DNA of 64,000 nucleotides from Lactuca virosa. Its lineage: Eukaryota > Streptophyta > Magnoliopsida > Asterales > Asteraceae. The notes under the pieces were generated by a model that saw only the letters and a list, made by a program, of their open reading frames with translations, did not search any database and was not told where the DNA came from. Where the stretch lies: the NCBI GenBank assembly GCA_928212115.1, contig CAKMRJ010005634.1:172923472-172987471 (forward strand), read 5' to 3'. A program made the translations under genes and the position numbers. Below are positions 1 through 12,267 of this stretch, piece by piece; the stretch's first letter is position 1, and each line of letters starts with the position of its first letter.

Positions 1-1684
1 ATTTATATGTTAAATAGGATCATTGTGTGTGTACAAGTCTTCACTTGACACCTAGCAATCCTATCTCTTCAGTTTATCCAAACCACTCACTACAGGTGAG
101 TTCATACCCCTTAATTAACCTTTTAAATGTTTTTAAATGCTTTTATGGGGGGGGGGGATACAAGTTGAACAATTATAGTTATTATATCAATCACATGTGA
201 TTAATAACTACCAAACAAATGGTTTTCTTACTTTTCAAACTGTTTTACCTCAAACTGTCTTACACACTTTTTTTTTACTTATCAAATACTTTTACTTAAA
301 TTCTTTTAAACTTATATTCTGTGTATCTATATAGATATAGTTATATAAGTAGGATTGAAAGGACTTAGGACTGCTAGCCTACCTTACTTCCTGTTCCTTG
401 TTTGGTTGTGGACTTAGGGTATCAAGGTTAGTTGTCCGAAGGTCGTTTAAATCCTAGTTATATATTATGTATATGTATATAGATATAAAAGGTTATTTCT
501 TTCATTCAGTTTCATGCCCTTGGGTAGCAAGGGTATACAAACATGTTCATACATTGCTAGTAAGCTACCATGGGGGTAGTTTAGGAAGATACTATTACTA
601 GAACAATGAAACATACAATGAGTCAGTTCATACATGAGTCAATACATACTATGATGAGAAACAAACATAAAACAGAGTGATGAGAAACAAACATAAAACA
701 GAGTGATGAGAAACAAACATACAGGCTAGACAGAGAAAGAACAATATACAACTAGCACACAAATCACATAACATTTACACTAATACGTTTATGTGAGCCA
801 TTAAACAAGGCATGGCACTACCTGCCATGACTGTTTTTGTATCAGAATCTCCTTAATTGGGGAGCGTATGAGTTTGTGTATAGATCTATACTGGATTGAC
901 TATCCTACACCTTGCTGCTCGCTATAGTGGGACTTGCAAGTCTACGGGTGCCAAACATCATTTTTACGACATCTTACATTGTCGTTTTACTATTGAGTCG
1001 GTAGCAAGATACAGGCCGATCACATGTTACCTTAAAATTTTACATTTGGCTTAAGGTAGTTAGTACATCAGTAGTTACTTAATACAGCACTACAGTACTA
1101 TAACATTTTCCCTTACATTTTACTTTGTGTTATTCACACAATAAACAATGATGTAAAAACTATATTTTTGGTTAATGATAGTCGGATTTGGGAAAATACA
1201 CACTTTTACAAGAGATACACACACAGACACTATATGCCTTGGTAGAAGGCTACTTTTAGTAGGAAATATAGGGTTTTCTAGGAGAGTTCAAACAAATACA
1301 AACTTTTTACAAACATATACAGTACATTTTACAAAACATCTTACAAATGCTTTCATACAAACACATACACTAATATACTTATGATCTCACCAGCTTTAAA
1401 GCTGATAAACTCTTTCAAAATAACTTGTATTCTCAGGTCACCAGTAGACAGGTACCGGAGCCAGGTTTTGAGAAGATGGAGCTCGTTCCAGACTCATCTT
1501 ATAATTTTTGATGTATATTGTTTTGGTGTCTTTAAAACTTGACAGAACACACTTGTATGAAATTATATTATTAATGCAATGGATGATGTTGTTGCTTGTT
1601 TACTACTTGCATTGTTGTGATACTGTACATGACGTCCTCCACCCCAAAACGTTTCCGCCGTTCATAGGTTTTGGGGGTGTGACA
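1..1684 (+). mobile_element. Partial long gypsy LTR (element D), 3' portion
   Basis: This is the downstream part of a long LTR whose start lies left of the window. It ends with GGGGGTGTGACA at 1684, the same terminus as the solo LTR at 56279-59155, and matches that LTR in order from about 57363 onward (splice-donor-like block, G-run, GTATAGATCTATAC palindrome, terminal GTTTCCGCC block). It interrupts the protease region of the copia element at 1685-4917. Whether it is a solo LTR or one end of a full element cannot be seen. Confidence 0.85.
96..1436 (+). other. Putative intron inside LTR D
   Basis: A strong 5' splice-site sequence (ACAGGTGAGT, GT at 96-97) is followed by a G-run at 147-157. 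Near the LTR end lies a pyrimidine-rich acceptor-like sequence (TTGTATTCTCAG, AG at 1435-1436). The same pair, in the same order, occurs in the LTRs at 12268, 39460, 47912 and 56279. Splicing itself is inferred. Confidence 0.4.
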
Positions 1685-4600
1685 AGAATCATGCACTCTT
1701 TGTCGGTGAAATGGGTAGAATAGCCTTTGTCACAAATTTGGGAAACACTCAACAGGATGTGCTTTAACTCGGGAGCAAAGTTGACATTCTCGAAACTTAG
1801 CACTACATTTGTAACGGTTCCTCTCTAAGTAAACTTGCCACCTTCTCCGCCCGCGAAGGAAACATACCCCCCATTAAAATATTGAATGTCGCTCAATTGG
1901 GAGATGTCTCCTGTCATATGCCGGGAACAGCCGATGTCGACGTACCAAGGACGGATGACATTCCTCCGCAACTGTCCCTGCAAAATGAGCAGGATCATTT
2001 AGATTTGGGAACCCATGTCATCACTGTCCTGGGTTGCCTTTTTACTTTCTCTGATTTATCTTTCAAAACTTTTGATTCTAAATCATCATTTCTAAGCTTT
2101 TCAGAGGATGCTAATGATTGATTGGAAGTTGATTTGGGCATCCAATGATATTTAGGTTTTCTAACAGTCTCAGGTGGTTTTGCAATATGCTTCTTATTAG
2201 TTTGCACTGAGCCTCTGGATGTTCTACCAGAAGTGATTGAATATCCAGAACTGCTCTTTGACGAAACCGATCTTGGCAGAGCCTTGTTCGGTTTTGGCAA
2301 ACTATTTGGAACTTTGTTATGAAAAACCTTTTTATTCTTTTGAGAAACAACCCTTTTTCTGTTTCGATCATCCTTCCAATCATCATCCCGAGAGCGAGTT
2401 CTTGAGGACTTTCTAATTAAAGACCTTCCTCTAGATTCGTTCTCTCCTCTTGGCGACATATAATTCACAAACATTCTATTTTGACAATTCCTAGCTATAT
2501 GTCCACCAATACCACAATTAAAACAAATATGTTTATTATTATTGGAACTGATACTACATTTCTCAGATTTATTTTCTTGATTGACACTCTTACTCTTCTC
2601 ACAAGAACATGTATGAGAACCAGGTTGTGAGATAAGTGAGGGTGCATCAGATGGTGTGACATGTGGAATTGGTGTGTTTTCATTAGAAGCACAAGCATCA
2701 GGATTATCAAACAATTCATCAAACATTTCAAAGAAATTAAATTCAACAGTAGCGGATGTGGAAGCATCACACAAAACATTGTCATTTTTAACATCCGAAG
2801 TAAAAGATTTTTCATTTGAAATAAAAATATCAGGATCAGACACAGAATCAGATCCTTTAACTTCTTGCTTTGCCTGATTTAAAGATTGATCTGCAGGGGA
2901 AGTAGAAACGTTAGTATTTTCAACATTAATAAATCCTCCTGAGACGAAACCAGATGGCTTGCCATAAACCATAAATGGTTCGTTGGCAATCTCATCTTTA
3001 GACAAGGGTTAATACTGATATGTGTGATTGAAAGGAGGAGGTACACTATCGTATCCCAAACCCTTCTGCTGGTTTTGTGTGAATTGCATGCAATGATCAA
3101 TCATGTTGGCAACTACCTCGCTTGATCCATCTAATTTTCTAAAATCAAAACTTGTAGTATCAAATTGTCTCCTTAATGTATCAAGCTCAATAGTTAACTC
3201 ATAATTCAGTCTTTTGAGATAATCATAATTTTCGCATTTTTCACTGTATTCTTGATGAATTCTCTTATAGTCCTTTATTTTTGTTTCTAATTGGGCCTTT
3301 AAGGGTTTTTGTCCTTTTCTAAGCTGATAGCCCTCATATCTAAGATCCTCTACTTCTCTACGTAATAATGCTATTTCGTCATGAAGGATTTTAACATAAT
3401 CATTACATGCCCGAGAACAAGTAGGTAAACTTACCTCGCGTTTCTTGGGCTCGGAAGTAGAAGATACCATCAATGCAAATTGCAGCTCCATCATCTCAGC
3501 TTCAGGATCAGCTGCATCATTCTTCAGGGGAGCATCATCATTGATTTGGGCTAGGTGAGCATTTTCAGGTTTTGAAATGTTTAGGGCCTGAATCTGGTCC
3601 TCCCAGTCAAACAACTAAGCAACCATAGCAGTCTCACTACTAGCCACAGCACCTCCACGATTGTTTCCTACTGCAACCATTGTTCTGTCATTGTTTATCC
3701 TTCGATCCGGCTTTGGGCACTCACGAGCAAAATGACCTGGCTCGTGGCAGTTGAAACATCGCAGCTTTCCCTTATTGAGCCTGGCCTTCTTATCAGTGTT
3801 CATCCTCCAGTTATTTTTCCCTGTCTTCTTAGCAAACTGCTTCGCCCTGAACACAGCCATAGCAATTTGCCATGTGATATCCATCTCTTCCACATCTTCT
3901 GGATGAATCTGATCCAGATCAGCAAATGATAACTGAGGTGGAAGCTCTCCAGCTACAAAGGCATTATAGCAATTTACAAGTCCTGTAGCTAGAGCAAGAT
4001 TTCCATCACTCTCCTTTGTGTTTGAGGAAGAGGCTACTACTGGCACATTTGGGGAGGGAACAGCTTGTGGAGTGATAAATGGCTGACTTTGAGGGTGAGG
4101 CATGGATGACGCGGCAGTGAAGTTTTAAATTTGAGGTTGTTGAACAGCAAACCCTTGACTTGGAGAAGAGATGATTGAAGAGAGAGCATTGTTAGAGGAA
4201 ATTACGAGATTTGAAGTCGAATACGAATTGACATGGTTAATCTCTCTCTGCTTATCATCAATATCACAAGCTTTGATGATCGCCATTGTTTTAGCAAGAG
4301 TGAGACGATTCAAATCCTTGGTCTTCAATCACAGCCACATTCATGTCCCATGACTTTGGGAGAGCATTCAGTAGCTTCTTGTTTATCTCGGACTTGGTCA
4401 AGAAGATCCCATGTATGTTCATATCAGTAGTGAGAGTTGTGAATCGCTGCAGCTGCGCCTCCAAGGTTTCTCTAGGAATGCAGTTGAACATGTTGAATTT
4501 CTGTCGCAACATGTCCTGGCGACTTTCCTTCATGTCTTCATTTCCTTCATATACTTCAATCAGGGCTTCCCACAAATCCTTAGCTGAAGTATACTCTCTG

Positions 4601-4917
4601 AAACCTTGAGCTATATCAGGAGATAAAGCCATGGTCAGAGTGGCCAAAGCCCTTTCATGTTCTTCAACTTTCTCGAATTCATCGTCTGTATAGTTTTCAA
4701 CAGCTTTGTCAATCACTTGTCCTCCAACTGTCATAGTAATCCTGACAGGACCTTTGATGATGCTTCTCCACACTTTGAAGTCTTTCATTTTAATATACTT
4801 TTCAATCCGGTATTTCCATTCAGAAAAACCATCTGCAGACATCAGTCTTGGGATACGTGTGGTTGTACCCATGACAGTATCCAGTTCATGAAAATGTGTT
4901 TGACTTTGAGAATCCAT
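1685..4917 (-). pseudogene. gag-pol: Copia gag and protease/pre-integrase remnant
   Basis: Reading leftwards from the ATG at 4915-4917, a UBN2-type copia gag domain (about 210 residues, with the W-K-Y/R-I region and an ALP-S-W motif) is followed by a CCHC knuckle (CFNCHEPGHFAREC), a coiled-coil stretch near 3150-3400 and a second knuckle (CFNCGIGGHIARNC). Next come a protease-like WYVDIGCSRHMTGD and a gag-pre-integrase segment (LLSVSQICDKGYSTHF). Breaks are a frameshift near 4300-4330, stops at 4125, 3615, 3009 and 1995, a second frameshift between 1995 and 1950, and a stop at 1825-1827. The protease motif reads D-I-G where D-S/T-G is usual. No functional product is expected. The rest of pol is cut off by LTR D. 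Confidence 0.85.
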
Positions 4918-4984
4918 TTTGGCTTTTTCTAGAGGGAACAACTCAACAAGAAGACTAAAATTAAAAGTTTGTCAACAAAGAAAA

Positions 4985-5205
4985 ATGCAGCCGTACACGT
5001 CAACCGCACACACCAACCGCACACGCCACCATCACAGGCCAACCGTACACACTAACAGCACACGCAACCGTACACGCCAACAGCACACGCCAACCACACA
5101 CGCTAACAACACACGCCAACCGTACACCCAACCGTACACGCGACCGTACTCGTTCAACCGTACACTTGACCGTACACCTTCAAGGTCTTAACCGCACACC
5201 TTAAA
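4985..5205 (-). repeat. AACCGTACAC tandem repeats in copia leader
   Basis: About 15 short units of the form AACCGTACACGCC or AACCGCACACGCC lie between the primer-binding site and gag of element C. Read on the element strand they are GTGTACGGTT-type units, which echo the GTGTACGGCCGTACAC motif found in the LTR of the same element and in the unrelated gypsy LTR at 56279. Confidence 0.8.
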
Positions 5206-5354
5206 ATTTGAGATTTTTGAGCTAAATTTGATTTCAAACTGTTGAAAACGATGATCAGTAGCGATTTCTTAACTAATGAAATGCGAATAAGCCTCAAAAA
5301 CGATGAATTTCTTCAACCGCACACTCTATCAGCCTTCGAATTGACACTGAATCA

Positions 5355-5367
5355 GGATCTGATACCA
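5355..5367 (-). promoter_or_regulatory. Primer-binding site, tRNA-Met type (element C)
   Basis: On the reverse strand this reads TGGTATCAGATCC, close to the 3' end complement of plant initiator methionine tRNA. It lies two bases inside the inner end of the LTR that starts at 5370. Confidence 0.75.
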
Positions 5368-5369
5368 AT

Positions 5370-5765
5370 TGTACGTCCCAATCTAATAGATCCTAATCAG
5401 TGATCAATTTAAATGCAAGATCAAGCAGTGTATAGAATGAGTAGAAGAAGAATTAATCCAAGCATGCACACATCTATATCACATAAATGTCAGGTACACC
5501 TTGAGAAACACACAGTTACATCATCTGACACTGACACAGATACTTACTATTTATACCAACCCCCCCAGCAGCACACGAGTGTACAACCACACACGCGTGT
5601 GCGGCCGCACACGGGGTGTACGGCCGCACACACGAGTCCGGCCGCTCACAGACATACAAAAGCTACACACACACCATAGACAACCCCAAGACCAAAAACA
5701 AGATCATTACAAGATAAATGCCTAGCACAAACCAGTAAATCATAGCCTTTCAAATATACTTCACA
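5370..5765 (-). repeat. 5' LTR of copia element C (396 bp)
   Basis: On the forward strand the LTR begins TGTACGTCCC and ends CTTCACA; on the element strand it begins TGTGAAG and ends GTACA. A TATAAATA-type box lies at 5549-5558 on the reverse strand. Just upstream of it is a cluster of GTGTGCGGCCGCACAC/GTGTACGGCCG palindromes at 5571-5650. The second LTR is outside the window, so the outer boundary at 5765 rests on the TG...CA ends and the change of sequence. Confidence 0.65.
5571..5650 (-). repeat. GCGGCCGC-type palindrome cluster upstream of TATA
   Basis: Dense CpG palindromes (CACGCGTG, GTGTGCGGCCGCACAC, GTACGGCCGCAC, GTCCGGCCGC) occupy this stretch, immediately upstream of the putative TATA box of this LTR on the reverse strand. 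Confidence 0.7.
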
Positions 5766-6490
5766 ATGGCATCCCGAAATTCCACTCCGGAAAGGTATTG
5801 TATTCTGCACTCCGAAATTTCAAAATTCACTACGAAAGTTTTCTTAAATTTCACTCCGGAAGTTTTCTCAACTCTCACTCTGGAATGCTTGCCAAATCAT
5901 GTTCTGGAAACTTTTCTCAAATCTCACTCCAGAATGCTTTCCAAGTCATGTTCTGAAAACTTTTTCAAATTCACTCCAGAAATTATTGAAAAACATTATT
6001 CCAGAATTTTTGCTCCGGATTCACAAACGTTTTTCAAAATCGCACTGAATTTTTTACTCCGGAACCAAAAATCTCTCCGGATTATTTCTCATTCCGGACC
6101 ACTTTTCAAAAATTCCGGAACGGCTCATCCAGAATTCCGGATCATACACTGTCCGGAACGGCTCATACACCTCTTTATCCTCCGGATCATACACTGTCCG
6201 GAACGGCTCATCCAGAATTCCAAAGGTTAATAATGCGAAACATTTTTGCAACGGTTACTTTTTAAGCAGATCCTTATCCTATCTTCCTCGAATTTCGTGA
6301 CACGATTGCACGCCCCCATAAAGCAACCATCGAATCGCCGTTTAGGGTTTTCCATTTCAAGCTACAAACAACCCAACCTTTCCCCTCCCAGGTCAACTCA
6401 ACCCCCAAAAGCAGTTATTCATTTAATGCGACCCGTTTCGAACTCGGATCCTCATCATTACCCCCACTGACCCGACCCACTTCCTTTTCC
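5766..6490 (+). other. CCGGA-rich non-coding segment of element B
   Basis: No convincing gene is present. The stretch holds many copies of CTCCGGAA/TTCCGGA-like words, including a near-duplicate of about 40 bp at 6130-6220 (GATCATACACTGTCCGGAAC twice). The TCCGGA palindrome also recurs in this element's LTR. The open frame at 5766-6230 looks like a by-product of this repetition. Confidence 0.55.
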
Positions 6491-6498
6491 TATAAATA
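6491..6498 (+). promoter_or_regulatory. TATA box upstream of the element B ORF
   Basis: TATAAATA lies 105 bp upstream of the ATG at 6603 and is followed by a pyrimidine-rich leader. The ATG is in good plant context (CAACAATGGCC). This arrangement looks like a Pol II promoter with a short 5' leader, internal to the element. Confidence 0.5.
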
Positions 6499-6602
6499 CC
6501 AATTAAAACCCCCTTTTACCTCTTTACGCGCCCAATACTTCCAAAACCCTCAAATTCTCTCAGTGTTCTTCGTGTTCATCAAGCTCTCATCACTCTGCAA
6601 CA

Positions 6603-9600
6603 ATGGCCTCCCATTCTTCACCACCAAAAACTGTTCCAACCGCCTCAACTCCCAAGAACTCCATTGCCAAGAAGAAACGCTCAAAAGGTTCTTCATCTTC
6701 AGCATCCCCTAAACCGTTTCTAAGGGACACGACGCAACTGTTTTCCCTAAATCCTGAAGATTATGATAAATTTGTTCATGTTATGATCGAGTTTATCACG
6801 AATCATCCAATCTCTGTTCCTCTCACTAAAGTTCCTGAACCACCTCTTCCACTTATTCATCTTCACAGAGCATTCACAAGCATCAAACTTGATGACGGTG
6901 TGTTACAGACGAAGATCGTAGGTGACAGGATTGTGCCTATCTTCAAGACCACGTTTCTCAAAGAAATAGGTGTGAAAGAAAACCCTCGGGGTTTCAGAGT
7001 TCAAGAGCCTACCACTGAAGAGTTTCCGACGTTTCTGAATCACATTGGCTACAATCAAGATTACAAGGCCAAAGACTTCAAGAAATCAACCATGTCCGGA
7101 CTATGGAAGGTGCTGATGCACTTCATAATTCGAGGGTTGTCCGGAAAGCACGGTGGTACGGACACCCTTAGCCAGGACTGGCTACATGTGGTCTACAGCA
7201 TCTTCTCCGGATGCGCTAATGCAGTTGATCTTTCGGAGGTCCTATGGCAAGACTTCTGCAAGTTTGCCATCAAGAGGAAGGATAACGAGATTTCAAGCCC
7301 TAGGTTCTGGGCACTGACGATTCAACAACACTTCAAGGAGATTTCCGAACCACTTCCAGTCTTTGTGATTCCTACGGAGGTATGTGTCTCATTTAAAGTT
7401 ATCAAAGCTTATAAAATTCAGGACCAATCCTCTTTTGGTCCGGTAAGACGACTTCCGGACCATATGCTGGCCTCAATACCTTCCGATTCCATTTATTTGA
7501 TACATCATCTGGAGACCTCGGTTGTGTTTGACCAAACACAACCTGCCCCAGTCTCCGTTAAGCCTGTTTCGGAAAAAGGCCAAACCTACCGTGTCCGGAT
7601 CAAAGATTAAGAAATCTGCCAAACGGAAGAATTCTCCCATAAACCCAAAGCCTCAAAAGACACCCAAAGTCGGATCTTCCTCTCCAAAGGAAGATGCTCA
7701 TGACACTCAGGCTGACTCTGGCAGTCCGAAACCCCACCAGCCCACTCATCTGAGGTACCCCTCAATGTTTCAACATCACATGCACACACACACGGGGAGT
7801 CTCCACATAATCCACCCTCACCTTCCCAAAACGTGATGCCGATGTTGACCATAGTTCCTTGCAGACCCCTGGAACACACCCACGATTCTCATTTGATATC
7901 CCTCTCGTTTCTCACACAAGCACACACTTCGGAACCCCTGTTCCGGCCCTAAGCATTCCGGAGCTGGAGCAGTCTCTCCGAATTCGGATGCCTCAACTGG
8001 TCTAATACCCGGAAGATGTACAGGACGACCAGGTGCTAACGATCCCAAATGGGAAGATTATGCAAACAGGGTTGTTTCTAGACGTCCGAATCTGACAAGA
8101 GCTCAAGTGGAGGCCACTCTCACTTCAATGTACAACATAGCTCATCAAAGCAATATTATGTATGTTCCTCCTACAGATGATGATGTTGATCGAGAACTAG
8201 GTTCGGAACAACCACCAATCACCACTCTCACCAACGTCTTACAAACTGATCCTGATGAAGAACTCTCCGAAGAAATAATGCTCACTAATGAAGGAAAATA
8301 TGTTCCAGACCCCAACTTCATGTCATCCATCCGCTTTCAATCCAAGCCATCAACCTCCAAGTCTGCTTTTAACATTGGATCATCTTCTTCAACCACTCCG
8401 GATGGTGGTTCCATCTCCAAGCTCCATGAAGATGATGCCACCATGAAGCCTGGTCCATCCACAAACTCTTCATCACGACAAGCTCCGCCGCAACACTCAA
8501 ACTCTGACTCCGAATCCTCAGGTGGTGATTACATTGATCCTTTCGCTCTCCTCGAAATTCAAACCAATGTCTCGGATACTATGAAGAAGGTGTCCTCAAT
8601 CGAAAAATCCATAACAGAGCTCAACACAAAAATGGATCAAAAGGTTTTTGGACTTGATTCCAAACTCGATGCCATCCTTCAGTCTCTCTCTCAACAGTCC
8701 GGACCTTCAGTTGCAGAACGAGAAGCCCAACTTGATCAGCTAATCTCTATTCGGCTCAAGCATTCACTGGAAGAAGTTGAAGCTAAATACAATGCTTCGG
8801 TTGAACACTATCTCGACACAATTACTCCTATGCTCAAAGTCCACGACGACTTGGTGTCTGCTACCAACGACCTTATTAAGCAGACCCATGTGCGTCATGA
8901 GAAACAAAGTCAAAGATTGGAGAAGGAGATCAAGAAGAAGCTCATCATTCAACAAGTCCTCATCAAGCTGATTCGATCCACTTGGAACATTGTCGATGTT
9001 CCGAATCGAAAGTTTGATGAGTTGTTAGCCGTCCTGGGACATCTGTTCGATCACCTTGCTACTCAAGCACCTACTTCCGAAGCTTATGATGCTCTCACCA
9101 AATAACTCAACACTGGTCTCCAAAAAGTGTTTGAAAATTTTGATGGAATGAAGGAGTCACTGATGCTTGCTCCGGTCCGAAGGTTTCCCGATGCAAGAGG
9201 GGGAGAAGGTCCAAGCTGACCATGGAAACCTGCCTCAGAGTTCACACTCCGAGATGAAGACTTGAATTTCGACGATGAAGTCCAAGTTTTGTCTGGACTT
9301 CTAGGAAATTCCTATGATGATGAAGAAGACAGTAAAGAAGAAAAATATGTCACCAAAGGAGTTCTAGGTCTCGAAGCTCTGAAAAAGCTGTTCCCAAAGG
9401 CATTAACTGAGGAAGAGAAGAGGATATGGTCCGCAACCTCTTGGCCATCCTCTTTACCAGAAGTTCTTCAAAGGGCAATTCAAATGGCCAAAGCCAAATC
9501 CTTCCTCACATCTCAAGCCTTCCGAGCTACTCCTTCTATGCTCCCACCCATTCCGGCTCCGAAAATTGTTGCAATAGACTAGGGCTTTCCACTCCGGATC

Positions 9601-10698
9601 CCTGATGACATTCCGGAAGATCCTCTTCCAAATCCCACTCTGGAATATGTGGTGGATGAAAACATGCAGGTCATTATGGACGCACTGAAAAGAAACAAAG
9701 GCAAAATGCCAATGACTACTGAACAACAAGACTTCCACTCCGGACATCCTCTCATGCAAAAACAAGGATGGTCCCAGGAGGAAATCAACAAGGCATTAGA
9801 GGACATCATCCAGATCCAAGCTCTTAAGGATAATCTTGATCCGATGCGTGGGATATCTCCTCTTTTCCGTGAAGGCCTACTTCATGATCAAGAAATCATT
9901 TTGTACTTGTACTATGATGTTCCCACCAACGATTCCGAATAGCTCGATCTTCCTCTCTCTCCATACAGCAAGTACTACATAAAGTTTGCTCCTCTTCACC
10001 CAAACGATGATCTGGAAGTGATCCTCCAGACAGAAAGAGAAAGGCATGAAACATTCTACTCCAAGAATGCTCAACCGCTTAAGGCAGTATGGACTAGAAA
10101 AAGAATCACCAAAGTCCATGGATTTTCAAGAAAAATCCTAGTGAAATTCGATCTCAACTGCCCACTATTTCGATTTCACGTCTTCCAGAACAAGCCTACC
10201 TACCGAACCATTACTGATGCGGACTTCCCTTCCTTGAATCCGAATGACATTCTGACTCTGGCTGCTCGCTTTAGAGGAATGCAAAACAACGATATTAGCA
10301 TGGGTGCCTTTCATGCTGCTCTAAGGTTCCTCAAAGATTACGTCGCAGAATTTTGTAGATGCGACTATGAGCTGGGTCATCTCTACGGAGCTTAAGACTT
10401 CGTTGCCAAGATCACCTATGTTCTTCCGGAAGCTGAACTGCTTGAAGATGATCCAATTGATGATCCGGTTCTAGGGTTTGTCTACACTACCAGGAAGACA
10501 TACAAGAAGGACTTTTTACGTGTCCTTGACAAACACCTAGTCCCGACCAAAGCACTTCGGAAGTTCATCTCTCGTGCATCAAAGTCTAAAGCTCCGGAAA
10601 AGGTCAAAGCAAAGTTTGTAAGTCAACTGGCCTGGTACATTGAAGTCAGAGAATGGTTGTTCCGAGCTTACACCTTCATCAAGGAAGAAGCAGTATAA
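6603..10698 (+). pseudogene. Large decayed ORF between pol position and 3' LTR (element B)
   Basis: The first 335 codons (6603-7610) are open: a Ser/Lys-rich basic N-terminus, then a globular region with L-W-K-V-L, G-L-S-G-K and V-L-W-Q-D-F-C segments. Its layout recalls the uncharacterised extra ORFs found after pol in SIRE-type copia elements of daisy-family plants; that comparison is from memory. Coding-like sequence continues with frame changes near 7600 and between 7840 and 8040. Then come an acidic/coiled-coil part (8041-9105), a stop at 9103-9105, a frame change near 9200, and a long segment to the TAA at 10696-10698. That last segment has stops at 9580-9582, 9940-9942 and 10393-10395. 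It ends 25 bp before the PPT. No enzymatic motif is recognised, so its function is unknown. Confidence 0.6.
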
Positions 10699-10722
10699 TT
10701 GAATGGATTGCTAAGTTCACTT

Positions 10723-10732
10723 AAGGGGAGAT
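10723..10732 (+). promoter_or_regulatory. Polypurine tract of element B
   Basis: AAGGGGAGAT directly precedes the LTR start TGTTGGAACC, the usual plus-strand priming arrangement of copia elements. Confidence 0.75.
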
Positions 10733-11398
10733 TGTTGGAACCTGAAAGTGAACCTCTAGCAATCCTAAGTCTGAATTCCGAAGTACATGTGTTCCGAAAC
10801 TAAAATGGTCCGGAGTCAATTGTGAACAGTGGTCCGGAATCTGTCCGGACCAGAAGAGAAGAAGATGAGAAGCTGAAGGCATTCCGGAATGATCCTCATG
10901 TCCGGAATGGATGCTGATCCGGAGTCAATGTATTTTGTCTTTATGCATTGATTAAGTTTGTATTTGTATTGATGTGACTTTTCATCGGACTTAGTCTTTT
11001 GTAATATTAGACAATCAGAATGTCAGGAACATTTGTATTGTCCGGTCCTATGTAAGTATTCTAGTTCATTCGCTGTAACCTTCACTCCTATTTATAGGAG
11101 CTTTCAATGCAAAGTCAATACAGATCATTCACTCAACTTTTGGCATTTACTAAGTTATTTCAAACTTCTTTCAAACATTCTTCTTGTTCTACATTTAATA
11201 GCTGTGCCTTGATCATTTGTTCTCATTCTTCATTTAATGACTTGATCATTTGTTGAAAACATTAACTAAGACTTGACTGGTCTTTCCAGTCTTGACTAGA
11301 ACATTTATTAGCAAGCAGACATTGATCTTAAGCATTCACTCAAGGTTTGAGTTCTCAAAACTTGTCCCTATGCATCAGATCTATTTTGTTCTCTCACA
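10733..11398 (+). repeat. 3' LTR of copia element B (666 bp)
   Basis: It begins TGTTGGAACC after the polypurine tract and ends CTCTCACA. A TATTTATAGG box lies at 11089-11098. Upstream of it the TCCGGA palindrome is repeated (10808-11048). After 11398 the sequence returns to LTR A. The 5' LTR is outside the window, so the end was set by CA and by the LTR A match. Confidence 0.75.
10808..11048 (+). repeat. TCCGGA palindromes upstream of LTR B TATA
   Basis: Eight or more GTCCGGA/TTCCGGAA/ATCCGGA words lie between the LTR start and the TATTTATAGG box. The same word is dense at 5766-6230 of this element. Confidence 0.7.
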
Positions 11399-11702
11399 TA
11401 ATGGCAAGAATCTAGTTGGCACATTGCGCTCTCTATTGTATGTATGGTATGTGGTATTTTAGGGAACTTACTAAGCTTTTTGCTTATGGTTTTATGATCA
11501 TGGTTTCAGGTACTTCCGGTTCGAAAGAAAAGTGTACGCCTTGACTGCACAACATCCCCCAGAGTTTTCCGCATTGGCAATTTATGATCTTTACTCTAAT
11601 GTTAAAATAATATATTCACTTTCATCGGTTTTGGAACAACTCGTTTGTAAGGTTTACTATTTTTAAAATGAAAATTTTACTATGAAATTTTGGGACGTTA
11701 CA
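11399..11702 (+). repeat. 5' LTR of gypsy A, terminal 304 bp
   Basis: This matches 37280-37582 and ends GGGACGTTACA. It contains a conserved acceptor-like ATGGTTTCAG (AG at 11508-11509). The upstream part of this LTR was displaced by element B. Confidence 0.8.
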
Positions 11703-11705
11703 AGT

Positions 11706-11718
11706 TGGTATCAGAGCC
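11706..11718 (+). promoter_or_regulatory. Primer-binding site, tRNA-iMet type (gypsy A)
   Basis: TGGTATCAGAGCC follows the LTR end by three bases and is complementary to the 3' end of initiator methionine tRNA, as is common in plant gypsy elements. Confidence 0.85.
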
Positions 11719-12267
11719 TTGGTTTGAGGGATTCGGGAAAACTCTCAGGTGTGTTTGAACTAAAACTAAGGAATAGGTAAATTTTTGAAAGAATATGAAT
11801 TTTCTAAGAAGATTTTAAAAGAAGAAAGGGGTGTGATGCGTGCATTCAGCCGAGCTCAAGTAAGTGATTCCCAGAATACCCATACATGATGATATGTTAT
11901 ATGTTATGAAACTTTCATGCTAGATTAGGGCTAAGGATCTGCTCAGGAATGTATGAAAGAATACTAGGAGAGATGCCTTTATATGGTTGATTGTTTGAGC
12001 TTTTAGAATTGCATGTTAGTATGGATTTCAGATGATTGGATAGAATGGCCTGATTATGTGATGATGTGGTTAGATTTTCTTGATGTCTGAATGCTTCTTG
12101 CTTTGTGCTTTATGGGAATCATATTGATGTGAGTTAATTATTTCATGAATATGTTAAGTTGCATGTTGCAGAGGTTAAATAATCTTAGAGTGATTGATTT
12201 GACCATATTGCGTTGCTCTTGTCTGACTCCAACCGTTGTAGGGTTGACTCTTTTAGTCGAAGGATTA

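Larger units (their letters stand above)
1685..5765 (-). mobile_element. Truncated SIRE-like Ty1/copia element C
   Basis: On the reverse strand, an LTR (5370-5765), a methionine-tRNA primer site, a repeat-rich leader, gag and the start of pol lie in retroelement order. The element is cut at 1684/1685 by the insertion of LTR D, so most of pol and its 3' LTR lie outside the window. Two separate CCHC zinc knuckles and a long gag fit SIRE/Maximus-type copia elements. Its right edge abuts element B at 5766. Confidence 0.8.
5766..11398 (+). mobile_element. 3' part of copia-type element B
   Basis: The visible part contains a CCGGA-rich non-coding segment (5766-6602), a large decayed ORF (6603-10698), a polypurine tract (10723-10732) and a 3' LTR (10733-11398). 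It sits inside the 5' LTR of gypsy element A: the sequence right after 11398 (TAATGGCAAG) continues LTR A, matching 37280 onward. Pol and the 5' LTR are not in the window; reverse-strand copia C occupies the left side. The copia class rests on the LTR ends TGTTGGAAC...CA and on the ORF position before the PPT. Confidence 0.65.

Noticed and set aside
4919..5191. Thr/Arg/His-rich protein in the copia C leader
   Set aside because: It is a translation of the AACCGTACAC tandem repeats on the strand opposite to the element.
5766..6230. A 154-codon protein gene at the left edge of element B
   Set aside because: The frame follows repeated CTCCGGAA-type words, and the complementary strand is also partly open; no domain is recognised.
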